From assembly GCA_013138555.1 (NCBI GenBank), contig WTCN01000218.1, positions 1 to 8,912 on the forward strand: 8,912 bases of DNA. The letters run 5' to 3'. This DNA is from Methyloprofundus sp. GTDB lineage: Bacteria > Pseudomonadota > Gammaproteobacteria > Methylococcales > Methylomonadaceae. Shown piece by piece: positions 1-7,725 of the stretch. Both the position numbers and the translations under genes were made by a program. Position 1 is the stretch's first letter. Every line of letters starts with the position of its first letter. Under the pieces are notes generated by a model. The model did no database searches. It was not told the DNA's origin and saw only the letters and a list, made by a program, of their open reading frames with translations.

Positions 1-82
1 AGTAGATACATTAAAATGTTACTCTGCCCCCCAGTTATTAGTAAAGTCAAAGTTTATGCTCCCCCTCTTTATCTATATTTCT

Positions 83-886
83 TCACCACAGAAAATGAGC
101 AATATCATCAAGGTTAGCTAAGACTAGGCGTTGCTTAAAATTACCATCAATATTTGCAGGGTCTACCTGATAGGCTTGGAGAGTGTACATAACTAATGCG
201 GCTCGCGAAGTCACTGTGAGTCTTTTATTTACCATATTAAACTCAGATTCAATCAGTGACCGTTCAGCACTATTCATTACTGGGTTTGCCATTAATTGAA
301 TATCAATTTTTTGATTCCAATGTACATCTTTAGTAGCGCTAGACTCAGGAGGTGTGACAGAGTCAGATGGAACGGCTAATAAAATACGCGCAAGATTAAA
401 ATCCCGAAATTCATTTCTTGTAGAACACCAAGCTCTTACATGCCAGCGGAAACCTGTATAAACCATAATATGCGGAAAGAGAACTCTTTCACTTCCTTCT
501 GGATCTTTCATTGAAAGATATTTTATTAATATACCTGTGCGTTTATTTATCGCCTGTATCAAAGGGCGTGCTACTTCTAGCCTAATAGAAAACTGAGGTT
601 TCTCAACATACTCACTAAGACTCGGATCTAATGCTACCCACTCATCAATGCCACCCGAAGTAACCTGATTCTTGAATTGACTAGTTACAAAATAGGCTTT
701 TTCACTCCGGTGATAAATTAAATTCCCTGATGCCTGTTCCATATATCGGTGTATATCACCTTGTGCTATCACCCTAGAAACACCAAATATTTCCATAATA
801 TCCCGCGTGTTAATCTTACCCTGCCAAAAAGAAAGCGTCTCAATTGCACGCAATCTGGCTTGCTGATACCAAGTAATTTCACTCAT
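83..886 (-). CDS. WYL-domain transcriptional regulator, BrxR/CapW-like
   Basis: A 267-aa predicted cytoplasmic DNA-binding regulator. Residues about 12-66 look like a DeoR-type winged helix: a recognition-helix region near INTRDIMEIFGVSR (25-38), followed by a wing. Residues about 105-172 are a WYL domain, with IKYLSM (121-126), FPH (137-139), GFRWHVRAWC (145-154) and FRDFNLARI (160-168). The RWHVRAxC...RDFxLxRI pattern is typical of BrxR/CapW regulators of BREX and CBASS loci. Residues about 190-255 fit the C-terminal WCX dimerisation region. WYL domains are thought to bind a nucleic-acid or nucleotide ligand that relieves repression; this is family knowledge, not visible here. The ATG at 886 has only a weak GGTA ribosome site upstream. 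The gene is divergent from the Wadjet operon across 131 bp that contains candidate operators, so I infer that it controls that operon and probably itself. No truncation is seen. The family call is firm; the target is inference. Confidence 0.88.
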   Translation of the reverse strand: MSEITWYQQARLRAIETLSFWQGKINTRDIMEIFGVSRVIAQGDIHRYMEQASGNLIYHRSEKAYFVTSQFKNQVTSGGIDEWVALDPSLSEYVEKPQFSIRLEVARPLIQAINKRTGILIKYLSMKDPEGSERVLFPHIMVYTGFRWHVRAWCSTRNEFRDFNLARILLAVPSDSVTPPESSATKDVHWNQKIDIQLMANPVMNSAERSLIESEFNMVNKRLTVTSRAALVMYTLQAYQVDPANIDGNFKQRLVLANLDDIAHFLW

Positions 887-935
887 GATTTACCAATATA
901 TTTAGGTTATTGCCAACATTAACATAATAACTAAG

Positions 936-964
936 TTGACATGTAAAGATACTTGATATATAAA
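936..964 (+). promoter_or_regulatory. Predicted sigma-70 promoter of the Wadjet operon
   Basis: A perfect -35 box TTGACA (936-941) is followed, after a 17-bp spacer, by TATAAA (959-964), one mismatch from the -10 consensus. The predicted start of transcription is near 971, giving a leader of about 47 nt before the jetA ATG. The upstream copy of ACATGTAAA overlaps the -35 box and the downstream copy follows the predicted start, which suggests repression. Positions are read directly; activity is inferred. Confidence 0.7.
939..947 (+). repeat. Candidate operator, direct repeat copy 1 (ACATGTAAA)
   Basis: ACATGTAAA overlaps the -35 box of the predicted operon promoter. Its ACATGT core is palindromic. 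With flanking bases (936-947) it reads TTGACATGTAAA, a dyad with one mismatched pair. An identical 9-mer lies 35 bp downstream. It is a likely binding site for the divergent WYL regulator, by inference from position. Confidence 0.5.
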
Positions 965-973
965 TATGCAAAA

Positions 974-982
974 ACATGTAAA
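974..982 (+). repeat. Candidate operator, direct repeat copy 2 (ACATGTAAA)
   Basis: Exact second copy of the 9-mer at 939-947, in the same orientation and 35 bp away. It lies just past the predicted start of transcription, at about +4 to +12, where a bound repressor would block initiation or clearance. Read on the minus strand, each copy contains TTTACA, which could also act as a -35 box for the regulator gene. Confidence 0.5.
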
Positions 983-993
983 CTAACTATACA

Positions 994-999
994 TATAAT
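994..999 (+). promoter_or_regulatory. Possible secondary -10 box (TATAAT)
   Basis: A perfect TATAAT lies 18 bp before the jetA ATG. No good -35 box sits 16-18 bp upstream (the bases there are A-rich, AAAACA-like), and a start from it would leave a leader of only about 12 nt. It may be a weak second promoter or chance in AT-rich DNA. Confidence 0.2.
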
Positions 1000-1007
1000 A
1001 CCTATTT

Positions 1008-1012
1008 GAGAG
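1008..1012 (+). promoter_or_regulatory. Ribosome binding site of jetA
   Basis: GAGAG lies 5 nt before the ATG at 1018. This favours that ATG over the in-frame TTG at 1006, which has no purine-rich site upstream. Confidence 0.5.
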
Positions 1013-1017
1013 ATAAA

Positions 1018-2535
1018 ATGGAACAGGTAAGTTTGTGGGAAGAAGAGGAAGAAAAACGTCAAGACAGCCCCAGTGAAGATCCGAAAAATGACAGAAAAGA
1101 AAGTTTTTCTCAACAAAATAAAAATTTACGCTTATTATCCCCTATCTACCGTATTGAACAGAGTAAAGGAAAGTTAGGTGATCGGACTGAATCAGCTGAA
1201 ATTGATAACCCATTAAGCAAAAATATTGATACTGTCTACCTATCAATTCTTACACTAGAATACTATGCCAGCTATGCACTTAGTCAAGATTCAACGCCTG
1301 CTAGTCATGTAATAGATTACTTATTGAACAAAGTACAGCTAATGGATACAAGCCTAACCCATATGGATAGTCTCCGTATTGCCGAGTGGGTTCATAACTC
1401 ACTTTGTAACCAAGCAGATGGCTATAAATCTTTTAGTTTTCCATACTATGATGCGCTAAAACAAAAAATGCAGAGGTATCATTTTCGCTTAATTAGGATT
1501 GTCAAAGTAGATAACGGGAATCACTGCAAAATTACCGAGGAAGGTATCAGTGCATTATTAACTTACATTACTGCTGACCCCAAACTACAAGAAGAAATCA
1601 CCGCCTTGTTAACTCAACGCCTTATTACAGCAGGTCGCTATAAAGAAGCCTTACAAATGGCTGAACGCTCACGTAAAGAAGTCATTCAATATGGTGAAAG
1701 AATTAGAACTAAATCAGAAGAAGCCAGAAGCACTCCTGAAGCAGGAAAAATAACCGCAACTGTCTTACCTATTTTCAATGAGGCAAGTCAACATATTACG
1801 ACACGAATTACAGAAGAAGACCAAACACTCGCAAATATTAATGACTTACACCCCGAAAAACTGAATAACGAAACGAATAAACTGATCATTCAGTTAAAAC
1901 AAGCAATTACAGAGAACCTACTCGCTTACCACAAGCTTTACGAACATATTGATGAAACGCATAAGAACTTTGATAGCACATTCCGCAACTTGCTAAGACC
2001 CTCAACCCATTCATTTCCCAATATGGTCAATGACTTGCTCACGCCAATTTGCCAATGGCCGGTGCCGTTATTATCAGCACATGCTGATCATATTTGCAAT
2101 AAAATCATGCCCGCCAAAAAGCCTAAATTATTCGATGTAATAAGCTTATTAGATAAGCTGGATAGTGCTGGCGAACATCAAGCAAATGAGGTGGCTGAGC
2201 AGCACGAAGAACAGATAGAAAGCATTACTCGCCTTGCTCCCCTTTTCACAGAAAAAATGATCGAAGCTTGTAAAAGCTATTACCAACAAAAAATTAAAGA
2301 AAAGCAACAAATCACATTACATCAATTATTAATAGAAACTGAAAAAGCCTATTTTTCACTTGAATTCCAGCATTGTTTATCCTATGTCGTCATTATGTCA
2401 TTTATGGACAATCAATCGATCCAAACCCAGTCACTAGACATTTATATTACCAAATTAGCACCGTTTCAACACCACTTCATCACAGGTGATAACCTGTTGA
2501 TTGAAAAACAAGGAACCCAGCACAATGCCCTCTGA
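1018..2535 (+). CDS. jetA: Wadjet protein JetA, kleisin-like subunit
   Basis: A 505-aa cytoplasmic protein, predicted to be the kleisin-like subunit (MukF/MksF counterpart) that bridges the two JetC heads and binds JetB. It begins with a very acidic, probably disordered stretch (WEEEEEKR at 7-14; charged to about 35). A mostly helical winged-helix-like region follows (about 65-185, ending near KITEEGISALL, 171-181), then a helix LLTQRLITAGRYKEALQMAE (197-216) leading into ERSRKEVIQY, a pattern I associate with JetA proteins. The rest is long amphipathic helices with possible coiled coil (255-325 and 385-430). There is no signal peptide or membrane segment. It is the first gene of the operon and overlaps jetB by 11 nt. 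The ATG at 1018 was chosen over TTG 1006 because of the GAGAG site. Sequence alone identifies it only moderately; position before jetB, jetC and jetD is the strongest support. Confidence 0.8.
   Translation: MEQVSLWEEEEEKRQDSPSEDPKNDRKESFSQQNKNLRLLSPIYRIEQSKGKLGDRTESAEIDNPLSKNIDTVYLSILTLEYYASYALSQDSTPASHVIDYLLNKVQLMDTSLTHMDSLRIAEWVHNSLCNQADGYKSFSFPYYDALKQKMQRYHFRLIRIVKVDNGNHCKITEEGISALLTYITADPKLQEEITALLTQRLITAGRYKEALQMAERSRKEVIQYGERIRTKSEEARSTPEAGKITATVLPIFNEASQHITTRITEEDQTLANINDLHPEKLNNETNKLIIQLKQAITENLLAYHKLYEHIDETHKNFDSTFRNLLRPSTHSFPNMVNDLLTPICQWPVPLLSAHADHICNKIMPAKKPKLFDVISLLDKLDSAGEHQANEVAEQHEEQIESITRLAPLFTEKMIEACKSYYQQKIKEKQQITLHQLLIETEKAYFSLEFQHCLSYVVIMSFMDNQSIQTQSLDIYITKLAPFQHHFITGDNLLIEKQGTQHNAL
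2510..2515 (+). promoter_or_regulatory. Ribosome binding site of jetB, inside jetA
   Basis: AAGGAA sits 9 nt before the ATG at 2525, within the last codons of jetA. It supports ATG 2525 rather than the in-frame TTG at 2501, which has no such site, and implies translational coupling to jetA. Confidence 0.6.
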
Positions 2536-3283
2536 AATAGAACAATTAGAAAATGCTGCCAAGTTAATTTACAAAGGCTTAAATACCAAATCCAGCCCTA
2601 CTAAAGATAAAGATTACCAAACGTTAATTGCCAAATATGAGGCTGATGAATACTTTAGAGATAAAGTCCATGCTATTGCCAAAGGCTTAGAGCTGAAAGT
2701 TGCCCATGTTTCCAATCAAGTAGGAGCGATTATCCTTCCCAAAAATCAAAACTCAGATTTCTGTTTTGGTGGATTAACTGAATTAAGAAAGACTTTAGGC
2801 GGCAATAGTGATGAGGTATTAACAAAACGTGGCACAGTGGTATTAGCAATCATCGCTTTGCTTGCGGCCTTTTTTCGTGATGAAGTCCAGTTCCTTGAAT
2901 ACAAACAAGGTCAGCAAACACAAAGTTTACATAATATTTCTCGTCTTCTAATACAAGTATGTCAAAGCTTAGCCGCTCAATACCACCAGGATAAAGATGA
3001 TATTCCTGATTACCTTCGGGAGGGCTGGGAAATCATACTGATTTTACCCGAAGTTAAAGAAGGGCAAGCCAATGCTAGCAGTATAGAGGGACTTATTGAA
3101 ATGCTCAGTTCTAAATTTGTCGAAGAAGGTTTGCTGATCAGAGACACCAGCCAAACCGATGAAAAGGCGTGGTTTCCTACACAACGTTTTATTGCTCAAG
3201 CAGAACGAGAGACTGCAACAGGTATTTATGAATATTGCATGCAAATACATCACGAACAGCATAGTCAAGGTGAACCCAAATGA
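2525..3283 (+). CDS. jetB: Wadjet protein JetB, MukE/KITE-like subunit
   Basis: A 252-aa protein, predicted to be the MukE/MksE-like (KITE) partner of JetA that contributes winged helices for dimerisation and DNA contact. Visible parts are a charged helical N terminus (1-40), a segment DEYFRDKVHAIAKGLELKVA (41-60) followed by a strand VGAIILP (66-72), a hydrophobic helix VVLAIIALLAAFF (105-117) that probably packs in the protein core rather than spanning a membrane, and a C-terminal winged-helix-like unit: helix EGLIEMLSSKFVEEGLLIR (188-206) and a wing ending AWFPTQRF (215-222). The family is poorly conserved in sequence, so the call rests on size, wHTH content and its place between the kleisin and SMC genes. 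Its stop codon overlaps the jetC start (ATGA). Starting at the TTG at 2501 would add eight residues but lacks a ribosome site. Confidence 0.78.
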   Translation: MPSEIEQLENAAKLIYKGLNTKSSPTKDKDYQTLIAKYEADEYFRDKVHAIAKGLELKVAHVSNQVGAIILPKNQNSDFCFGGLTELRKTLGGNSDEVLTKRGTVVLAIIALLAAFFRDEVQFLEYKQGQQTQSLHNISRLLIQVCQSLAAQYHQDKDDIPDYLREGWEIILILPEVKEGQANASSIEGLIEMLSSKFVEEGLLIRDTSQTDEKAWFPTQRFIAQAERETATGIYEYCMQIHHEQHSQGEPK

Positions 3284-6200
3284 GCCAATTACGTCGAATG
3301 TTACTCAGCAATGTAGGCTATCAATCCGCTTACTATCCTGGTACTTTGCTTAATTTTTGCAAACCTGATACTAACCCATCAGAAAATACAGTACTTTGGT
3401 TGGCTAATCAAGGGGGCAAAACAACACTGATTAGTTTGTTATTTACCATTATAGAGCCTGATCGAAAACGTTTCGTACAACATTTACAAAAACCCGACCA
3501 TCATTTTACTGATTATTTTTATTCTACGCCTGGTATTATTGCGCTTGAGTTACAAACTAGCAGTGCTGATTTAACCAGTACACCACCCTTAGTCATTGCA
3601 CAATGTGTAGTGGTCAATGATAAAGATAATCCACAACGCATCTTTTTTGGTTTTCATGAAAATGACAAAATAAATCTTGATAGTTTGCCATTTAAAGGCG
3701 CAGGAGCGGATAAGTCTCCAGCCAATATGAACGAGTTTAAACAATGGTTAAAACAAGCAGAGGATTCCAATCACTCGTTTTTTATGACCGAAAAACAAGA
3801 TGAATGGAAGCGCTTACTGGATAGTCGAAAAGTCGAGCATGAATTGTTGGCTAAACAAATAGATTTCTGCCGTGCCGAAGGGGGAATCTCAGAATTTGCA
3901 TCATTTAAAGATGAAAAAAAATTTCTGGAACAATTCTTTAGACTGACACTGGAAGAGAGTACTGCTAAACATGCCCACCAGACATTAACTAAAGCAAAAG
4001 ATGACTTTAAAGAAATACCTGTTCTTGAAAACAAACAACGGCTATTAAGTAAATTAGTGGGATATTTCCAGAAAATACACCCACTTTCTCAAGACTATCA
4101 ACGGTTCAATACTGAAATTCAAGAACATCATCAGCACCTATGTTCACTGACTAAAAAACTGCAATTACGCCAGTTATGGCTTAAGAATGAGATCGATTTA
4201 TCACAGCAAAGAATCGAAAGTAAACAAAATTTATTGAACGAAAAAAAGAAAACACTTGAGGATGAAAAAAATGCCATTAAGCAGACAGAATTAACCATAA
4301 AATCCCAAGAATACATGTATGCCATTCAAGAATTAAAAGAAACACAATCAAATGCAGATAAAGCCAATCTTAATTTTACCTTAAGCAAAGCCGTAGTTGC
4401 TTTAGATGAACTTGATGCTGTAGAAGCTAAACACAAAAGCCTAAGTAAACAACTAAACTCTGCTAATCATGAAATAGAACCCCTGGAAAAATCACTTAAA
4501 AATTCTGGTAGTCAATTAATTGCTGCTTATGATGCAGAGGCTGCACTATTCAATAATAATTTAACCAAGGTAATTGAAAAAATAAAGGGTATTGAGCAGC
4601 AGATTGATAAAGGTGATAAGCAACAAAAATCTATCAGCAAACAACTTGAAAAAAATACAGCAACACTTAATCAGCTCATAGAATGGCTTAGAATCTACGA
4701 TAGCCAACTAAATACGCTAAGTAATAAAGGACATTTGTTAACCTTAGATCAACAAATTTTAGATGTTAATGACGCGAGTCTCTATTGGAAAAATACGACA
4801 GATCAAGCGACAGAAAACCTCTCATCAATCACCACAACGCACCAACAGAACCAAGAAGAACTTGAAAGTAAAGGTTTGTTATCTATAAAACTCTCAAATA
4901 AAGTAACTTCATTAGAGGCTTCAATTGATACACTTCAAAAAGAATACAACACAGCGATAACAAGTCGACAACTACTTGAATCAGCCCCCATACTTTGCAA
5001 ACTGATTAAAGTACAAACAGTTAATCCTGATGATGATATTTTATTAAAAACACTAGACCAGGCTATTGACAGCCGAAGAAAAGAGACTCAAGAGCTTACT
5101 CAAAACATAGGCTTATTAAGTACACAAAAAGAAAGCCTTGAAAATGATAAACAGGCTAAACCCGATAATGACATTGAATCAGCCTTAGAGAAATTGGCTA
5201 ATTTAGGCTTAGAGGCAAAATATTACCCTCACTATCTTGCTAAGCAAGGCTTAAATGCTACTGATGCAAGAGCTTTAGTTGAATCTGACCCTGCCCGCTT
5301 TTATGGTATACAAGTTAATAGTTTAGCCACGATTCGTGAGAAACTAGGCAATATTGATCGGGAAAAATGGGGGGTGAGCCGCCCGATTATTATTTCCGAA
5401 AGTTGTATTGAGAATGAAACAATCCATAACCACCTAATATTACCCGTTAGAAATGATGCCGCCTATAACCCTGAAGCTGCCGAAGTTTTATTGCAGCAAA
5501 TAATGGATGAATTAACGAGCTTAGAGAATAAAGTAACTCATAACGATAAAATATTAGCCGATTATACCGAAGTACATTTTCAGCTAAAAAGCTACCAAGA
5601 AAAATATGGCTCTACTTGGCTAGAAAATCAAAGCACTGCCATCAAAAATGTAAGCAATGAAAAAACCGAACAAGAACAGCTGCAAAAAGAATTACTTGAA
5701 TCCATTGAAATACTCAAATCAACGCAGAAAGAATTAAGCGACCAACTGGATATTGAAAGCCAGAATCAGAATACCGCGCAATCTCATCTAACAGCAATAA
5801 ATAATTTTATTAATGATTTTCAAAAGGACGAAAACGATAAGTCGACAAGAAGAAAGGAGGCTGAAACATTAAGTACAGCACTAACCCAAGAAGCTAAGTC
5901 ACTTAAGTCTAGCCTTACTGGTCTTGCGGAACAGAAAAAAGTGCGAGAAAGAGAACAAGATACAATTCACAATCAGATAAAATCTAATACTCAATCTGCC
6001 AATGGTGTTATTTATAAAAATGATACCCCTTTTGTTCACGAAGGCTCCTATAATCTACATACTCTTGAAGCTGAATATAGTACTTGTATGGAGACCTACG
6101 GCTTAATTCGAGAGAAGCAAGGGCTAAAGAAGTTAAATTGGAAACTTGAGCAACTGATCCCACAAATACAAGAAAAACAAAATACTTATGAACGCGTAAA

Positions 6201-7725
6201 AAAAACACTTGGGACGGAGCAAGTAAGAATCAAACAGAGCCACTTCCAACAACAAGGAATAGATTTACAGCATGAAGAATCTATTTTAGGACGGCAAATA
6301 AAAGAATTATTAGAAGCTATCGGTCGCCATAAAAATACGCAAGAAATAGCTGAAACAAATTTAAGTAATTACAAACGGCAATACCCTGACATTTCAGTAA
6401 TAGAAGAACCACTCTCACCAGTTGCCTTGAATGACTTACTTGCGAAACATCTAAAAAATAAAGAGCATCTTGATAAAAACATTGTAAAAGAAGCATACTC
6501 TATTACCAGTGATTGTGAAAAACAAAAGCAATTAGAAGCAGACCGCGATGTTATTGATGCAACAATTAAACAAGTTCCTGAAGAATTGCTCAACTCATTA
6601 GTAGATGAAATTGACTTATCCCCTGCTGAAAATATAAATCATACTGAAATTTCTAATACACTCGTTAAAGAGCGGAACTATCAAGATGAACTAAACCATA
6701 AAAAAGAAGATACAAAAAAACGGGTGGTACAATTATTTGAGGAAAATATCACACGCAGCGTACAAATTCCTGAAAATGCAGTTCTTCTAGGTGCAATGGC
6801 AACCGATATTAAAAACCTCACGCCTCTACAATTACTTGATAAGTCCACACTAAATATTGACACACTTCAAGAATCTCTGAATGTTGTAAACAACAAAATA
6901 CATATTAACAAAGAAAAATTAAACGTTATCAATAGTTGTTTTGATCGGCTACTCTTTGATGCTGACCGTACCTTACACCAAGCGTTTAAAGTAAGAATTC
7001 CTGCCGATATGCAGCATTACAGCAAAAAACCTATCTTAAAAAGTCGCTTAGAAAATAAGCACAAACTTGAATCATCTTTCTCTTCCAAACAACGTTATGA
7101 TTTATACCTCTCCCATATAAGAAAAGTAGTCGAAACTGACTCAGTGGATGAAAATGGTTATAAATTAGCCGCTAACTTCTTACTACGCGCTTATGAAATT
7201 GTATTATCTCAAACAACGAGCACACAAAAAGCAGGACTGAGTATAAAAATTATAAAACCTCATGATGTTGAAGTTGACTATATTCCTGTTGATAAAATGA
7301 TCGGCAGTGGTGGCGAAGGGTTAACAGCAGGTATTTTGCTTTATCTTGTGATTGCAAATATCCGTAATACAGCAATGGGTAAAGGAACTTATGACAATAA
7401 CAGTAGCTTTCTAGTATTAGATAACCCTTTTTCCAAAGCGAACAAAGTTGATTTAATTAGGCCGCAAACTTCACTCGCCAAAAAACTAGGCATTCAGCTC
7501 ATTTTTGCAACAGGTATTGAAGACCTTAATGCCATTGGAGAGTTTGAACATGTTATTCGACTACGTAAAGATAGAATTGATCGACAGACTAAACGCCAGC
7601 ATATCGAAGTCGAAGGACAAGAAAATAAAAATGATGGAACAAAACACGTAGACTTTGATAAATATAAAATTGAACCTGCACACTACACTATTAATAAGCC
7701 AACAATGGCAGGAGATTCAGTATGA
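3280..7725 (+). CDS. jetC: Wadjet protein JetC, SMC-like ATPase (long, MukB-sized)
   Basis: A 1481-aa SMC/MukB-like ATPase, the motor of the predicted plasmid-restricting loop-extrusion complex. The N-terminal head has the P-loop LANQGGKTTL (41-50; K47, T48). Coiled coil runs about 281-630. A non-coiled centre, about 635-735, is a likely hinge. A second, longer coiled arm (about 736-1150) is interrupted by a glycine/aromatic segment at 909-950. The C-terminal head has the signature-like GSGGEG (1342-1347), Walker B FLVLDNPF (1377-1384; D1381) and FATGIEDL (1409-1416) where the H-loop would be. Two things are odd: the first P-loop glycine is replaced by leucine, and the catalytic glutamate after Walker B D1381 is asparagine (N1382). 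Both may be normal for this branch. Type I JetC is near 1100 aa, so this is a different Wadjet type, more like II or III. The ATG at 3280 has AAGG 9 nt upstream and overlaps jetB by 4 nt. A housekeeping MukB is unlikely because jetD follows. Confidence 0.88.
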   Translation: MSQLRRMLLSNVGYQSAYYPGTLLNFCKPDTNPSENTVLWLANQGGKTTLISLLFTIIEPDRKRFVQHLQKPDHHFTDYFYSTPGIIALELQTSSADLTSTPPLVIAQCVVVNDKDNPQRIFFGFHENDKINLDSLPFKGAGADKSPANMNEFKQWLKQAEDSNHSFFMTEKQDEWKRLLDSRKVEHELLAKQIDFCRAEGGISEFASFKDEKKFLEQFFRLTLEESTAKHAHQTLTKAKDDFKEIPVLENKQRLLSKLVGYFQKIHPLSQDYQRFNTEIQEHHQHLCSLTKKLQLRQLWLKNEIDLSQQRIESKQNLLNEKKKTLEDEKNAIKQTELTIKSQEYMYAIQELKETQSNADKANLNFTLSKAVVALDELDAVEAKHKSLSKQLNSANHEIEPLEKSLKNSGSQLIAAYDAEAALFNNNLTKVIEKIKGIEQQIDKGDKQQKSISKQLEKNTATLNQLIEWLRIYDSQLNTLSNKGHLLTLDQQILDVNDASLYWKNTTDQATENLSSITTTHQQNQEELESKGLLSIKLSNKVTSLEASIDTLQKEYNTAITSRQLLESAPILCKLIKVQTVNPDDDILLKTLDQAIDSRRKETQELTQNIGLLSTQKESLENDKQAKPDNDIESALEKLANLGLEAKYYPHYLAKQGLNATDARALVESDPARFYGIQVNSLATIREKLGNIDREKWGVSRPIIISESCIENETIHNHLILPVRNDAAYNPEAAEVLLQQIMDELTSLENKVTHNDKILADYTEVHFQLKSYQEKYGSTWLENQSTAIKNVSNEKTEQEQLQKELLESIEILKSTQKELSDQLDIESQNQNTAQSHLTAINNFINDFQKDENDKSTRRKEAETLSTALTQEAKSLKSSLTGLAEQKKVREREQDTIHNQIKSNTQSANGVIYKNDTPFVHEGSYNLHTLEAEYSTCMETYGLIREKQGLKKLNWKLEQLIPQIQEKQNTYERVKKTLGTEQVRIKQSHFQQQGIDLQHEESILGRQIKELLEAIGRHKNTQEIAETNLSNYKRQYPDISVIEEPLSPVALNDLLAKHLKNKEHLDKNIVKEAYSITSDCEKQKQLEADRDVIDATIKQVPEELLNSLVDEIDLSPAENINHTEISNTLVKERNYQDELNHKKEDTKKRVVQLFEENITRSVQIPENAVLLGAMATDIKNLTPLQLLDKSTLNIDTLQESLNVVNNKIHINKEKLNVINSCFDRLLFDADRTLHQAFKVRIPADMQHYSKKPILKSRLENKHKLESSFSSKQRYDLYLSHIRKVVETDSVDENGYKLAANFLLRAYEIVLSQTTSTQKAGLSIKIIKPHDVEVDYIPVDKMIGSGGEGLTAGILLYLVIANIRNTAMGKGTYDNNSSFLVLDNPFSKANKVDLIRPQTSLAKKLGIQLIFATGIEDLNAIGEFEHVIRLRKDRIDRQTKRQHIEVEGQENKNDGTKHVDFDKYKIEPAHYTINKPTMAGDSV

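Noticed and set aside
1..82. C-runs (CCCCCC and CCCCC) and a TTACT/AGTAA pair as a terminator for the WYL gene
   Set aside because: The arms are only 5 bp with a long loop, and no T-run follows on the minus strand. I see no gene or convincing signal in this stretch.
1006..1017. TTG at 1006 as the jetA start
   Set aside because: It adds only four residues and has no ribosome site, whereas ATG 1018 has GAGAG 5 nt upstream.
931..1116. Minus-strand open frame of 61 codons encoding a hydrophobic, membrane-like peptide
   Set aside because: It spans the divergent control region and the jetA start. Its hydrophobicity comes from reading the glutamate/lysine-rich jetA codons in antisense.
2501..2524. 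TTG at 2501 as the jetB start
   Set aside because: No ribosome site precedes it; ATG 2525 has AAGGAA at a proper 9-nt distance.
3771..4325. Minus-strand open frames inside jetC
   Set aside because: They are serine/phenylalanine-rich antisense shadows of a lysine/glutamate-rich coiled-coil gene, with no ribosome sites or recognisable domains.
1018..7725. Housekeeping MukFEB condensin
   Set aside because: Gene order and JetC length recall MukFEB, but the fourth gene has a clear JetD Toprim nuclease, and JetC has LDNPF and NQGGKT motifs unlike MukB.
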